In this document: piece after piece, positions 16,253-24,471 of the stretch | How positions within the stretch are numbered: the first letter of the stretch is position 1 | Layout of the letters: the number at the start of each line of letters is the position of its first letter | From: Planctomycetota bacterium | GTDB taxonomy: Bacteria > Planctomycetota > UBA1135 > JACQFD01 | DNA length: 64,000 bases | Assembly (NCBI GenBank): GCA_016200225.1 | Contig: JACQFD010000039.1 | Coordinates: 186,001 to 250,000 of the forward strand | Reading direction: 5' to 3' | Made by a program: the position numbers and the translations under genes | The notes under the pieces: model-generated | Database searches by the model: none | What the model was told of the DNA's origin: nothing | Seen by the model: only the letters and a program-made list of their open reading frames with translations

Positions 16253-17680
16253 TTACCGGACAAATCCAACGCGGAAAACCGGTGCGAGCGGCGGCCAAGG
16301 CCAGAAAACAAAGAAAGCCCGACCGAGGAAGTGATCGCGTGGGACAAAGGACCTCGCGGCGTCGGCGATGTGTAACGAATCGCTGATGCGGTACTCCTCG
16401 CCCCACTCGTCGCGAAAGATCTCGGACCTGGGAAGTCCGGGCGCGCTGAACGTGTGCGGGTTTCTGTCGGAATTCGCGCCCGACGTTCGCGTGCCGCCGG
16501 TCAATTTTAATAATCCTTCCACCGGATTCTTTAGTTCGATGGTGCGCTCCTGCCACGCGCGGCCGTCCGACGAAAATGTCGAATTGTCGCCCATCATAAA
16601 ATAATGTCCCGGAGGCACGGTCGTCGTGCGGAAACCGTTCATGTTTGTGTAATAAACGTCGCGGTCGAGCGCGAGCGACGGAATTGTTAACGATCCGCCG
16701 TCGCTTTGGATCACGACGCGATTTTCGCCCGGCGAATTGACGCTTTCGAATTCGGCGCGCGCGAGAATCTCGCCGTCGATCGATATCCAAGCAGCCTCGT
16801 CGGCGCGCGAGAATTCCACGCGGCTTGTATGATTAAATTTAAGTCTGCCGTCTTTCGCGCCGATTTCGCGCTCGTTGAATATTAGTTTAACTTTGCCGTC
16901 GCCGGCGGGCCCCGAAATCTCCGCGCGCAGCGCGTCGCCGCCCCATCCGAGTTTCATCGAAAGTATGCGATGTTCGGCGCTCGGCGACACGTCGAGTTTG
17001 ATTCGCATGTCGCGGACTTTGTCGTTGCAAGGCTCGTGCGAAGTCGCGGCGAGCAACGGTTTCACTTTTGTAGGATATCCGTCATCGTAAGCATCATAAA
17101 TCTGGCGTTTCGCGGAGATCTCCGCTTTGCCGTTGGCTACGAGCGTATTTTTGTTTATATCAAATCCGGTCAGATCCCAGAATTGATCGGCCGGTCCCGC
17201 TTCTTCGTTTTCCCAAACCCGCAGCCACATGCTCTCCTGAACATTGAGCGGTTTTCGCTCGGTGCGCCACTCCTCCTTGGACGATTTGCGCGTTTTGATA
17301 TCTCCGTATTCTACTTTTAACTCCTCGCCCGGCAATCCGACGACGCGTTTGATATAACGATTTGATTTGTCGAGAGGATACAAAAAGACCCAGATTTCCC
17401 ATCGATTCGGGTCGCGAAAAAACGGGACGAGCTTGTCGACGAGGATGCGGTCGAAAATCTTCGTGGAAGTAACTGTAGCTTCTCCATTGGATAGATTCGT
17501 GACGCGCGCGTCGAGCCCCATGAGCGTCGGTTGCATCGAACCCGTCGGAATTTGAAACGCCTCGAGCGTGAAATACTTCAAAATCAACGCCATCACGATC
17601 GCGATGGACGCGGTTTCGATATTTTCTCGCCAGGGATGCGAGGTTTCGCTGCCGGGGTTCGCACTCACTCGTGTCTCCAC
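16253..17680 (-). CDS. lepB: Signal peptidase I with long insertion
   Basis: A protein of 475 residues, against about 250-320 for common LepB. An N-terminal membrane helix (ETASIAIVMALILKYFT) precedes the catalytic serine in IPTGSMQPTL (about residue 46-48). The general-base lysine is in RYIKRVVGLPGE (about residue 110), and the last family box is HYFMMGDNSTFSSDGRAW. Between the Lys box and the GDNS box lie some 200 extra residues that look like a beta-rich domain. This layout is known in planctomycete LepB. It cleaves signal peptides at the periplasmic face. lepA follows the usual lepA-lepB order 60 bases upstream. Confidence 0.92.
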   Translation of the reverse strand: METRVSANPGSETSHPWRENIETASIAIVMALILKYFTLEAFQIPTGSMQPTLMGLDARVTNLSNGEATVTSTKIFDRILVDKLVPFFRDPNRWEIWVFLYPLDKSNRYIKRVVGLPGEELKVEYGDIKTRKSSKEEWRTERKPLNVQESMWLRVWENEEAGPADQFWDLTGFDINKNTLVANGKAEISAKRQIYDAYDDGYPTKVKPLLAATSHEPCNDKVRDMRIKLDVSPSAEHRILSMKLGWGGDALRAEISGPAGDGKVKLIFNEREIGAKDGRLKFNHTSRVEFSRADEAAWISIDGEILARAEFESVNSPGENRVVIQSDGGSLTIPSLALDRDVYYTNMNGFRTTTVPPGHYFMMGDNSTFSSDGRAWQERTIELKNPVEGLLKLTGGTRTSGANSDRNPHTFSAPGLPRSEIFRDEWGEEYRISDSLHIADAARSFVPRDHFLGRAFFVFWPWPPLAPVFRVGFVR

Positions 17681-17740
17681 GTTGTTTAATAAAAATAAAT
17701 TAATAAATTAGTCATTCGTTGAATAAATATTCCGATGCGA

Positions 17741-19540
17741 TTATTCGTCGTCCGTCTGCAGAACGGCGAGGAAAGCCTGCTGCGGAATTTCGACGTTGCC
17801 GACCGACTTCATCCGCTTCTTGCCTTCTTTCTGTTTTTCGAGCAGTTTGCGTTTTCGGGAGATGTCGCCGCCATAACATTTCGCGATGACGTTTTTCATG
17901 AGCGGGCGGATCGATTCGCGCGCGATGATTTTTCCGCCAATCGCGGCCTGCAGCACGACTTCGAACAAATGCCGCGGAATCTCTTTTCTTAATTTTAATA
18001 ATACGGCGCGCCCGCGGCGCTCGGCCTGCGTGCGTTCGACGATGGTCGAAAGCGCGTCGACTTCCTGGCCGCCGACCAGAATCTTACATTTCACGAGATC
18101 GGCGGCGCGGTAGCCGTGCAATTCATAATCCATCGTGCCATAGCCGCGCGTCGCGCTCTTCAATTTATCGTAAAAATCGAATAAAATTTCCGCGAGCGGC
18201 ATGTCGAATACTAATAATGCGCGCGTCGGAGATAAATAATCCGTTTTTACATATTCTCCGCGCCGCTCGACGCAAAGCGTCATCAGCGGTCCGATCGCCT
18301 CCGACGGAATGAGCAGCGACAATCGCACGATCGGCTCGCGGAATTCGCTGAACGTCGACGGATCCGGCACTTCCGCGGCGCTGCGCACGCGGACGCTCTT
18401 GCCGCTGTTCAGCAGGACTTCGTATCCCACCGACGGCGCGGTTGTAATAATATCAATTCCGCTTTCGCGCTCGATGCGCTCCTGCACGACGTCCATGTGT
18501 AATAAACCGAGGAACCCGCAGCGGAAACCGAATCCGAGCGCTTCCGAAGTTTCAGGTTCATAAGTAAACGACGCGTCGTTCAGCGCGAGTTTGTCGAGCG
18601 CTTCGCGAAGAGACTCATAATCCGAGTGATTGGTGGGATACAAACCGCAGAACACCATCGGTTTCGGCTCGACGTAACCCGGAAGCGACGCCGCGCGCTC
18701 GCCCTTGTCGGATGTTACAGTATCGCCAATCTTAACGTCCTGCAGGCGGCGGATTCCCGAAATGATATATCCCACTTCGCCGGCTTCCAACATTTCGCCG
18801 GGAGTGCGCTTCGGTTTGAACACGCCGATCTCGATCACTTCGTGCGTTCGATTGGTGCCGAGCATGATAATTTTATCGCGTTTTTTGATACGTCCGTCGA
18901 TGACGCGAACATAAACGATAACGCCGACGTAATCGTCATAAACCGAATCGAATATCAGCGCGCGCAGCGGTTTGTCGGGGTCGCCGGTCGGCGGCGGAAT
19001 CTTAGCAATAATCGTTCTTAACAATTCCTCGACGTTCTGGCCCGTCTTTGCCGAAATGCGCACGCAGTCTTCCTTCGGCAGCGCGAGCGAATTTTCAATT
19101 TCGAGATCGACCTCGTCGGGGTGCGAGTGCGGCAGATCAATTTTGTTTTGAACGGGAATGATCGTGAGGCCCGCGTTCACGGCGAGGTGCGCGTTGGCGA
19201 CGGTCTGCGCCTCGACTCCCTGCGAACTGTCGACGAGCAGCAATGCGCCCTCGCACGCCTGCAGACTTTTCATGACTTCGTACGCGAAGTCGACGTGCCC
19301 CGGCGTATCGATCATGTTCAGTTTGTAATCAACGCCGCTTTGCTTGTATTGCATCATCACCGCCTTGGCCTTGATCGTGATGCCGCGCTCGCGCTCAAGA
19401 TCCATTCCGTCAAGGGTTTGCTCGCGCATGTCGCGCTTTTCAATCGTTCCCGTGAGTTCAAGAAAGCGGTCCGCGAGCGTCGACTTGCCGTGGTCGATGT
19501 GCGCGATGATACAAAAATTGCGGATAGAAGAGTCTGCCAA
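17741..19540 (-). CDS. lepA: Elongation factor 4 (LepA)
   Basis: A protein of about 600 residues with the whole LepA plan: G1 IIAHIDHGKSTLADR, G2 RERGITIKA, G3 DTPGHVDF, G4 NKID, G5 SAKTG, and the LepA-specific C-terminal domain (GGQEVDALSTIVER, then KKRMKSVGNVEIPQQAFLAVL). LepA is a ribosomal GTPase that acts on stalled or assembling ribosomes. No ATG lies close before the conserved start RNFCIIAHIDHGKS. I chose TTG at 19540 (ADSSIRNF follows); TTG at 19564, eight codons further up, is the alternative. Neither has a good ribosome binding site. The gene diverges from the next one over about 130 bases. Confidence 0.93.
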   Translation of the reverse strand: MADSSIRNFCIIAHIDHGKSTLADRFLELTGTIEKRDMREQTLDGMDLERERGITIKAKAVMMQYKQSGVDYKLNMIDTPGHVDFAYEVMKSLQACEGALLLVDSSQGVEAQTVANAHLAVNAGLTIIPVQNKIDLPHSHPDEVDLEIENSLALPKEDCVRISAKTGQNVEELLRTIIAKIPPPTGDPDKPLRALIFDSVYDDYVGVIVYVRVIDGRIKKRDKIIMLGTNRTHEVIEIGVFKPKRTPGEMLEAGEVGYIISGIRRLQDVKIGDTVTSDKGERAASLPGYVEPKPMVFCGLYPTNHSDYESLREALDKLALNDASFTYEPETSEALGFGFRCGFLGLLHMDVVQERIERESGIDIITTAPSVGYEVLLNSGKSVRVRSAAEVPDPSTFSEFREPIVRLSLLIPSEAIGPLMTLCVERRGEYVKTDYLSPTRALLVFDMPLAEILFDFYDKLKSATRGYGTMDYELHGYRAADLVKCKILVGGQEVDALSTIVERTQAERRGRAVLLKLRKEIPRHLFEVVLQAAIGGKIIARESIRPLMKNVIAKCYGGDISRKRKLLEKQKEGKKRMKSVGNVEIPQQAFLAVLQTDDE

Positions 19541-19672
19541 GGGCGTCTGCGGGAATTGGGGCAACCAGTTTACGGATAACCGGGCGCGGGGGAAGCACTG
19601 CGTTCGAAGTGCCGTCGCATGCGAGAATTGCGAGCGCGGCGTGCGCAATTTCGCGACGCGCCAGGCGACAAC

Positions 19673-20944
19673 ATGGCTCAAATTATACAGATCGCCGCCG
19701 CGGCCTGCATCCTCCTTGCCCGCATGGCGGCGGCGCAGGCCGGCGCGGAATCGCGAAACGGCGACGCCGCGAAGACGTGGCCCAACTCGCAAAGCCGCGC
19801 GAACTCCGACCCGTGGCTCGCGCAGCATCACGATCAAATCAAGAAACTCGAGCCGCGCGTGCTCGCGCTCAATTTTTGTAATGAATTGCCGCCGGATCGC
19901 GCGCGGGCGACCGTGGAACAATTAATATCGGCACTCGCCGAGAGTTCACGATATCACGGATTTGAAATTTCAAAGGCGACGCCATTTTTACAATATCAAA
20001 TTGCCAAGATCGTCGATCTGCGCGACCCCGCGCCCGCGCCGAAAACGCCCGACGGAAATAGTACGAAGTATCCGCGCTCGACGGCGCGCAATGGGCCGAA
20101 TTTTGTTTATAAGGATTTATATAATGAAACATTCGCGAAATATTATGAATTTGAAAATCCGGAGAAACCGGGGACTTTTCTTAAATTAAACGAACTCGTC
20201 GAGCGCGGGATCGTCAACGAATTGTGGTTTCTTGCCTATCAGCGCGACGCGGGCGCGCCGTTCGAGTCCACGGAACAAAAACCGGTTTATAATGAACAAT
20301 TCCAGCGCGTCGGCGACGAACACCGTCACTCCGGCAACGGCGGCGATCCTGCGGAGCCGTGGTTCGGGCGAAGTCTGAGGATTTTGTTTATCAACGCCGA
20401 GCGCGGCATCGGCTGCGCGATGGAATCGCTCGGGCATTCGATCGAAGCGACCGCGAATTCGGGCGTGATTCCTTATTTTACGAAGTATTTTAACGAATAT
20501 GCCGGCTTCGATTGGAATGTTAAATATAAATTTCCGTTCAATTCGCTCTACGCCGCGCAGGGCGACGGCAAACACAAGGCCGATTATCCAAACGCGACGA
20601 CGATGATCGTCCATCACGGCGGCAAGGATTTTACGATTAAAGACTTCGTTGCCGCCGGCGGATCCGTACATTTTCCGCCGAATGGGCGCAGCGATTATGA
20701 TATGGATAATCCGCAGGATGTAATGTCGACCATCGAACACTTCCGCCGCTTCGACGGTCCCGGCGGAAAAGATATCGCGGAGAAATTTAGTATCGCAAAA
20801 TTCAAGGGTTTCTCACAACTGGCCGGCGACTGCATGGGCCCGTGGCTGGTTTACTGGCGCCAGTGCATGCCGGGCTTGAATAATAAGAGTCTCGACGACG
20901 CGCACAAACCGATGAAGAATTGGTTCGTGTTTTTGTTTTACTAA
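19673..20944 (+). CDS. Secreted protein of unknown function
   Basis: A protein of 423 residues from the Met at 19673, which begins a signal peptide (MAQIIQIAAAACILLARMAAAQA). I do not recognise a family. The mature part is rich in aromatic residues and Asn, with segments such as PFNSLYAAQGDGKHKADYPN and DCMGPWLVYWRQCMPGLNN, and it keeps His pairs (VHHGGKDF, DEHRHSGNGG) that could bind metal or serve catalysis. The even composition over the whole length and the signal peptide suggest a real, folded exported protein. It starts divergently from lepA and ends 10 bases before the convergent FG-GAP gene. Confidence 0.7.
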   Translation: MAQIIQIAAAACILLARMAAAQAGAESRNGDAAKTWPNSQSRANSDPWLAQHHDQIKKLEPRVLALNFCNELPPDRARATVEQLISALAESSRYHGFEISKATPFLQYQIAKIVDLRDPAPAPKTPDGNSTKYPRSTARNGPNFVYKDLYNETFAKYYEFENPEKPGTFLKLNELVERGIVNELWFLAYQRDAGAPFESTEQKPVYNEQFQRVGDEHRHSGNGGDPAEPWFGRSLRILFINAERGIGCAMESLGHSIEATANSGVIPYFTKYFNEYAGFDWNVKYKFPFNSLYAAQGDGKHKADYPNATTMIVHHGGKDFTIKDFVAAGGSVHFPPNGRSDYDMDNPQDVMSTIEHFRRFDGPGGKDIAEKFSIAKFKGFSQLAGDCMGPWLVYWRQCMPGLNNKSLDDAHKPMKNWFVFLFY

Positions 20945-20953
20945 GTTATTGGA

Positions 20954-23494
20954 TCAATGCAATCGATTTTTTAATACAATGATCGATGCGTGCAGAACGC
21001 CTCCGATGTACTCTCCCCATTTGGACGCGACCGCCGCATCCGAAAAACCGTCGCCGTCGAGATCTCCGATGGCGACGGACGTCGGATACGGACTCGTTGC
21101 ATAATCCGACGAATTCGCGGCGCCGCCAAATCCATCGTTTAGGATTGCCGTTACGCTATTTAAAGTATAATTCACGGTCATGATATCGGGCGCGCCGTCT
21201 TTATTTAAATCGCCGGCGGCCTGCCAGCCGACACCCGCTCCAAGGGAAAAGGGGCCCGAAAGAACGCCGGATCCATTATTGAATAGAACGGCGATTCCGG
21301 TCGTGAGCGGAGTTAATAAATCCACCGAACCGCTTCCGTCGAAATCGACGGCGAGGAGATTGGCGCCGTTGCAGCTTGCGGGATAATTATATTGAAAAGT
21401 CAGTGTGCCGCCTCCGCCGTTGAAAAACATGGCGATGTCCGCGGATGTTACATTTCCAACGGCCAGATCGAGTTTGCCATCGCCGTTGAAATCGGCGGGC
21501 GCGACGGAAATTGGATAATTGTCGGCGCTATATTTTACATAAATCGTGAACGCGCCGGTTCCATTGTTCAATAGTACAGAAACATCGTCGGTTGACGAAT
21601 TGGCGGTAAATATATCCAATCTTCCGTCGCCGTTGACGTCGCCGAGCGCGACATGTCGCGGAACCGCGCCGGCCTGATAAAATTTGGCGGCCGCAAAATT
21701 TCCATGCGCCGAATTTAATAATACTGCGACACTCGTCGAGCTGGAACTTGACGCGACGACGTCCGGCGCGCCGTCGCCATTCATATCGCCCATCGCGATC
21801 CAATTTTGTGTAGATCCGGCTTTTGTAGCGACTTCGTTATAAAACGCGCCGTTTCCTTTATTAATCAATTTTGAAATCACGGCGCCTCCGGAGACGATAT
21901 CCGGAATCGCATCGCCGTTGACGTCGGCGATTGCGACGGATTGTGGTGAGGCGGCCACGGGGTTCTCCGCGCCGACCGTAAATTCACCGGTTCCAGAATT
22001 TATGAGTACTGAGAAATTATTAGATTCTTCGTTCGACGCGACGACATCGGGACGGCCGTCGTGATCGAAATCGCCGAACGCGATGCACAATGTGTTGGGT
22101 CCCGTTCCATAGTCTTTCGCGTATGCATACGAGCCCGAACCGGAATTCATAAATATAGAAATATACCCGGAACTGCTTGCAACACCGACGTCGGGGGTGC
22201 CGTCGCCATCGAGATCCGCGGAAACCAGATTGCGCGGTAGCGGTCCCGTATATCCATAATTCGCCGGTGGCGAGAAAGATCCCGCGGCGGTATTTAATAA
22301 TATCGAAATATCCTGAGTAACATTACACGAAATCAAATCTACTTTTCCATCTCCGTTGACGTCCGCACCGATCGCACCGCGCGGCGAAACATTTGTTGTA
22401 TACATTTGATATGCCGAAAATAGTCCATTTCCGGGATTGAATAATACCGCGACTGAACTCGCGCTAGCCTGCGCCGCGACTAAATCCAATTTGCCGTCGC
22501 CGTTCAGATCCACGCTTGCGAGGGAATTTGGACCAAAACTGATTGCGGCCGTCTGCGCATATTGAAATAGTCCGCTCGGAATTTGATGTAATATTGTGAT
22601 GTTGCCCGCACCGCAACTTGCCACGGCCAGGTCCGGCAATCCGTCGCCGTCATAATCACCGACCGCGACCGCAATCGGGCTCATGCCCGCTTGAATGGAG
22701 TATATTTTTGAAAAACTTCCGAACCCATCATTAAACAATACAGTGACGTCGTTCGATCCCGAATTCGTTGTCACGATTTCGGGAAATCCGTCGCCGTTCA
22801 AGTCGCCGATGGCGATTCCATAGGGGCCGAGGCCCGCCGGAAATGCAACTGCCGTCTTAAATATTCCGGGTCCGACGCCGAACGCGACGGAAATATTATT
22901 AGATTTTAAGTTTGCCGTCGCCACGTCTAGCCATCCGTCGCCGTTCAGGTCTCCGAGCGCGATGGCGATGGGGAAATCGCCGACGTTGTATTGTTGCGAT
23001 GGAAAAATCGGCGTATTTGCCTGCGAAAGCGGTTGAATGGTTATCGCGAGCCCATTTGAACTGCTCAAATCGAGCGGCGGCAATGAACAAATATTCGTCC
23101 AACTCCAGATTGCCTGTGCATAAAAAGTCTTGCCGAGCAATTGAGGATTGTTAGGAATCGCGACCGGCGCGACGCCCATGCCGTTCGCGCCGCTTTGCAT
23201 GTTTAATATAAATAATTCCGTCGATATAAAATAATCGACGTCGATGAAGATTCCCGCGTTGAAGATGTCGCTCCCCGGATCGATTGCAGCATTGCCGACG
23301 ATCGCGATTCCCGCGCTGTTCGGCGGCGCGTTATTACAAGTAATCGCGAACGCCTCGTTCGCGATCGAAGGCGTCGAATTCGCGGCGCACACCTGCGCCC
23401 CCGAACAACCCGGCATCCCCGCGCCATAATTTATGAGCGGCGGATTCTGAAAGATTCCGAGAACGAATATAAATAATCCGATGGGTGACATCAT
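20954..23494 (-). CDS. Secreted FG-GAP/VCBS repeat protein
   Basis: A protein of about 846 residues from the double Met at 23494, which starts a signal sequence (MMSPIGLFIFVLGIF). Residues 20-150 form a domain of the planctomycete secreted type: NYGAGMPGCSG, ITCNNAPPNS, IPNNPQLLGKTFYAQA. The rest holds about 14 repeats of roughly 50 residues with the calcium-loop motif GDLNGDGxxDxxxxN, the mark of FG-GAP/VCBS beta-propeller blades. It is probably a calcium-binding cell-surface or released protein. An in-frame start further up (23620) would run into the direct repeat at 23612-23641 and lacks a signal sequence, so I reject it. Confidence 0.85.
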   Translation of the reverse strand: MMSPIGLFIFVLGIFQNPPLINYGAGMPGCSGAQVCAANSTPSIANEAFAITCNNAPPNSAGIAIVGNAAIDPGSDIFNAGIFIDVDYFISTELFILNMQSGANGMGVAPVAIPNNPQLLGKTFYAQAIWSWTNICSLPPLDLSSSNGLAITIQPLSQANTPIFPSQQYNVGDFPIAIALGDLNGDGWLDVATANLKSNNISVAFGVGPGIFKTAVAFPAGLGPYGIAIGDLNGDGFPEIVTTNSGSNDVTVLFNDGFGSFSKIYSIQAGMSPIAVAVGDYDGDGLPDLAVASCGAGNITILHQIPSGLFQYAQTAAISFGPNSLASVDLNGDGKLDLVAAQASASSVAVLFNPGNGLFSAYQMYTTNVSPRGAIGADVNGDGKVDLISCNVTQDISILLNTAAGSFSPPANYGYTGPLPRNLVSADLDGDGTPDVGVASSSGYISIFMNSGSGSYAYAKDYGTGPNTLCIAFGDFDHDGRPDVVASNEESNNFSVLINSGTGEFTVGAENPVAASPQSVAIADVNGDAIPDIVSGGAVISKLINKGNGAFYNEVATKAGSTQNWIAMGDMNGDGAPDVVASSSSSTSVAVLLNSAHGNFAAAKFYQAGAVPRHVALGDVNGDGRLDIFTANSSTDDVSVLLNNGTGAFTIYVKYSADNYPISVAPADFNGDGKLDLAVGNVTSADIAMFFNGGGGTLTFQYNYPASCNGANLLAVDFDGSGSVDLLTPLTTGIAVLFNNGSGVLSGPFSLGAGVGWQAAGDLNKDGAPDIMTVNYTLNSVTAILNDGFGGAANSSDYATSPYPTSVAIGDLDGDGFSDAAVASKWGEYIGGVLHASIIVLKNRLH

Positions 23495-23611
23495 AAATAA
23501 CGCGCAAGCGCGATCCGCCAGTCTCGTCAAATACCGCGCCGATCCCGGAGAATCGAAAAACCGCGTTCGTACACCGCCGCGCGCTTCGGGAGGCGCGCGC
23601 CCGCACGGCTG

Positions 23612-23641
23612 CGCGCGCAACCGCTCATTTCAACGTCGCCA
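23612..23641. repeat. 30-bp direct repeat, left copy
   Basis: Thirty bases identical to 24442-24471. The right copy contains the last codons and stop (ATLK-stop on the minus strand) of the PVC cytochrome gene plus 13 bases beyond. The left copy repeats them, so the 3' end of that gene occurs twice, once on each side of the PIN/RHH cassette. The distance between copies is 830 bases. Confidence 0.85.
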
Positions 23642-23655
23642 TGGCCTTGAACGCG

Positions 23656-24042
23656 CTATTTTCTGGAGTAAGGAGCCTTCAAATGTCTGAACATTGGAAA
23701 ATGTCGAACATTGAAGGTCGCAAGTTCTAACTGATAGATTCTCGCCGTGGCTGCGATCAGCGCGTCGGCAATTCCGATTCCGTGAGAGTCTTTATATTCA
23801 CGTCGAAAGAGCCCGGCTTGACGTGCGATCCTCCGGTCGACGGGAATTTCGACAAATAAAGACAAGAGTCCTTCGAGCGACTCAATGTCGCGGTCCGAAT
23901 TTGTTCCTACAAAAAGCTCGGCCACCGTCACCGCGGAAACCGACAAGTGACCCGCCGTATTTTCCAAATACGCCGCCGCGCCTTCATGTCCCCGAAGGTA
24001 GTCTACTATAATGTCGGTATCCACCAATAATTGAATGGGCAT
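23656..24042 (-). CDS. PIN-domain toxin (VapC family)
   Basis: A protein of 128 residues, standard for VapC. The PIN acidic residues are in place: Asp in LLVDTDIIVDYL, Glu in AVTVAELFVG, Asp in GIADALIAATA, and a last acidic or Asn site near LATFNVRHF. VapC toxins are magnesium-dependent RNases that cut tRNA or rRNA and are held by their antitoxin. The RHH gene begins 20 bases upstream, in the usual antitoxin-toxin order. Codon choice differs from the neighbours, and the pair is bounded by a 30-bp direct repeat, both signs of acquisition. Confidence 0.9.
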   Translation of the reverse strand: MPIQLLVDTDIIVDYLRGHEGAAAYLENTAGHLSVSAVTVAELFVGTNSDRDIESLEGLLSLFVEIPVDRRIARQAGLFRREYKDSHGIGIADALIAATARIYQLELATFNVRHFPMFRHLKAPYSRK

Positions 24043-24062
24043 GCCGCTTCACACTTGTGATG

Positions 24063-24293
24063 TTAACGATCCCATTCTTTTCGTAACTTCTGAAAATCGG
24101 GCAAGTCCGCGCGATCTCTCCAAATGCCTTTCGCGCGGCGCAGGAGTGCCGCGCGATTTGACGTTCGAAATTCCTTAATATAACGATCAACGGCTTCTCG
24201 AATCAGATCGCTTTGGGAGCGACCGGTGTCGCTGGCGATCTTACCGAGAGATCTTCGTTCATCCTCAGTGAGGTAAATTTGCGTGCGTTCCAT
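24063..24293 (-). CDS. Ribbon-helix-helix (CopG-like) antitoxin
   Basis: A protein of 76 residues from MERTQIYLTEDE. Residues 3-45 are a ribbon-helix-helix DNA-binding fold: strand RTQIYL, helix DERRSLGKIASD, turn GRSQ, helix SDLIREAVDRYI. The C-terminal 30 residues, basic and aromatic (LRRAKGIWRDRADLPDF), are of the type that wraps a PIN toxin. The start was chosen at the Met that opens the strand; a longer frame upstream has no family match. It probably represses its own operon through the direct repeat just upstream of its start. Confidence 0.88.
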   Translation of the reverse strand: MERTQIYLTEDERRSLGKIASDTGRSQSDLIREAVDRYIKEFRTSNRAALLRRAKGIWRDRADLPDFQKLRKEWDR

Positions 24294-24304
24294 GTGAAGT
24301 ATGG

Positions 24305-24326
24305 TGTATGTCGATAATGTATGTCG
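24305..24326. promoter_or_regulatory. Direct-repeat operator of the antitoxin-toxin pair
   Basis: The 9-mer TGTATGTCG occurs at 24305-24313 and again at 24318-24326, a spacing of 13 bases. The site is 12 bases upstream of the antitoxin start. RHH antitoxins bind paired short repeats about one helical turn apart, so this is a likely autoregulatory operator. This is inference from position and spacing. Confidence 0.55.
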
Positions 24327-24441
24327 GCGCTGCCGGGAAGTCAATGAGATACGCGACAAAAAGTAGCCATTGACCGCGGCGCGAAGCCGAGAGTCCGCGC
24401 CGCTACGTCGAATCGTGGTTCCGGCGGCCCGCGCGCGCCTC

Positions 24442-24471
24442 CGCGCGCAACCGCTCATTTCAACGTCGCCA
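24442..24471. repeat. 30-bp direct repeat, right copy
   Basis: Identical to 23612-23641. It spans the last five codons and the stop of the PVC cytochrome gene and 13 following bases. See the left copy for what the pair encloses. Confidence 0.85.

Noticed and set aside
16151-16375. Short plus-strand frame over the lepB end and the intergenic gap
   Set aside because: It overlaps the lepB coding end, has no recognisable domain, and its bases are better explained by lepB and the DnaA-box-like sites.
20954-23494. Regular DNA periodicity that could suggest a CRISPR or tandem array
   Set aside because: The period comes from protein repeats (calcium-loop blades) of uneven length; there are no identical DNA repeats with unique spacers.
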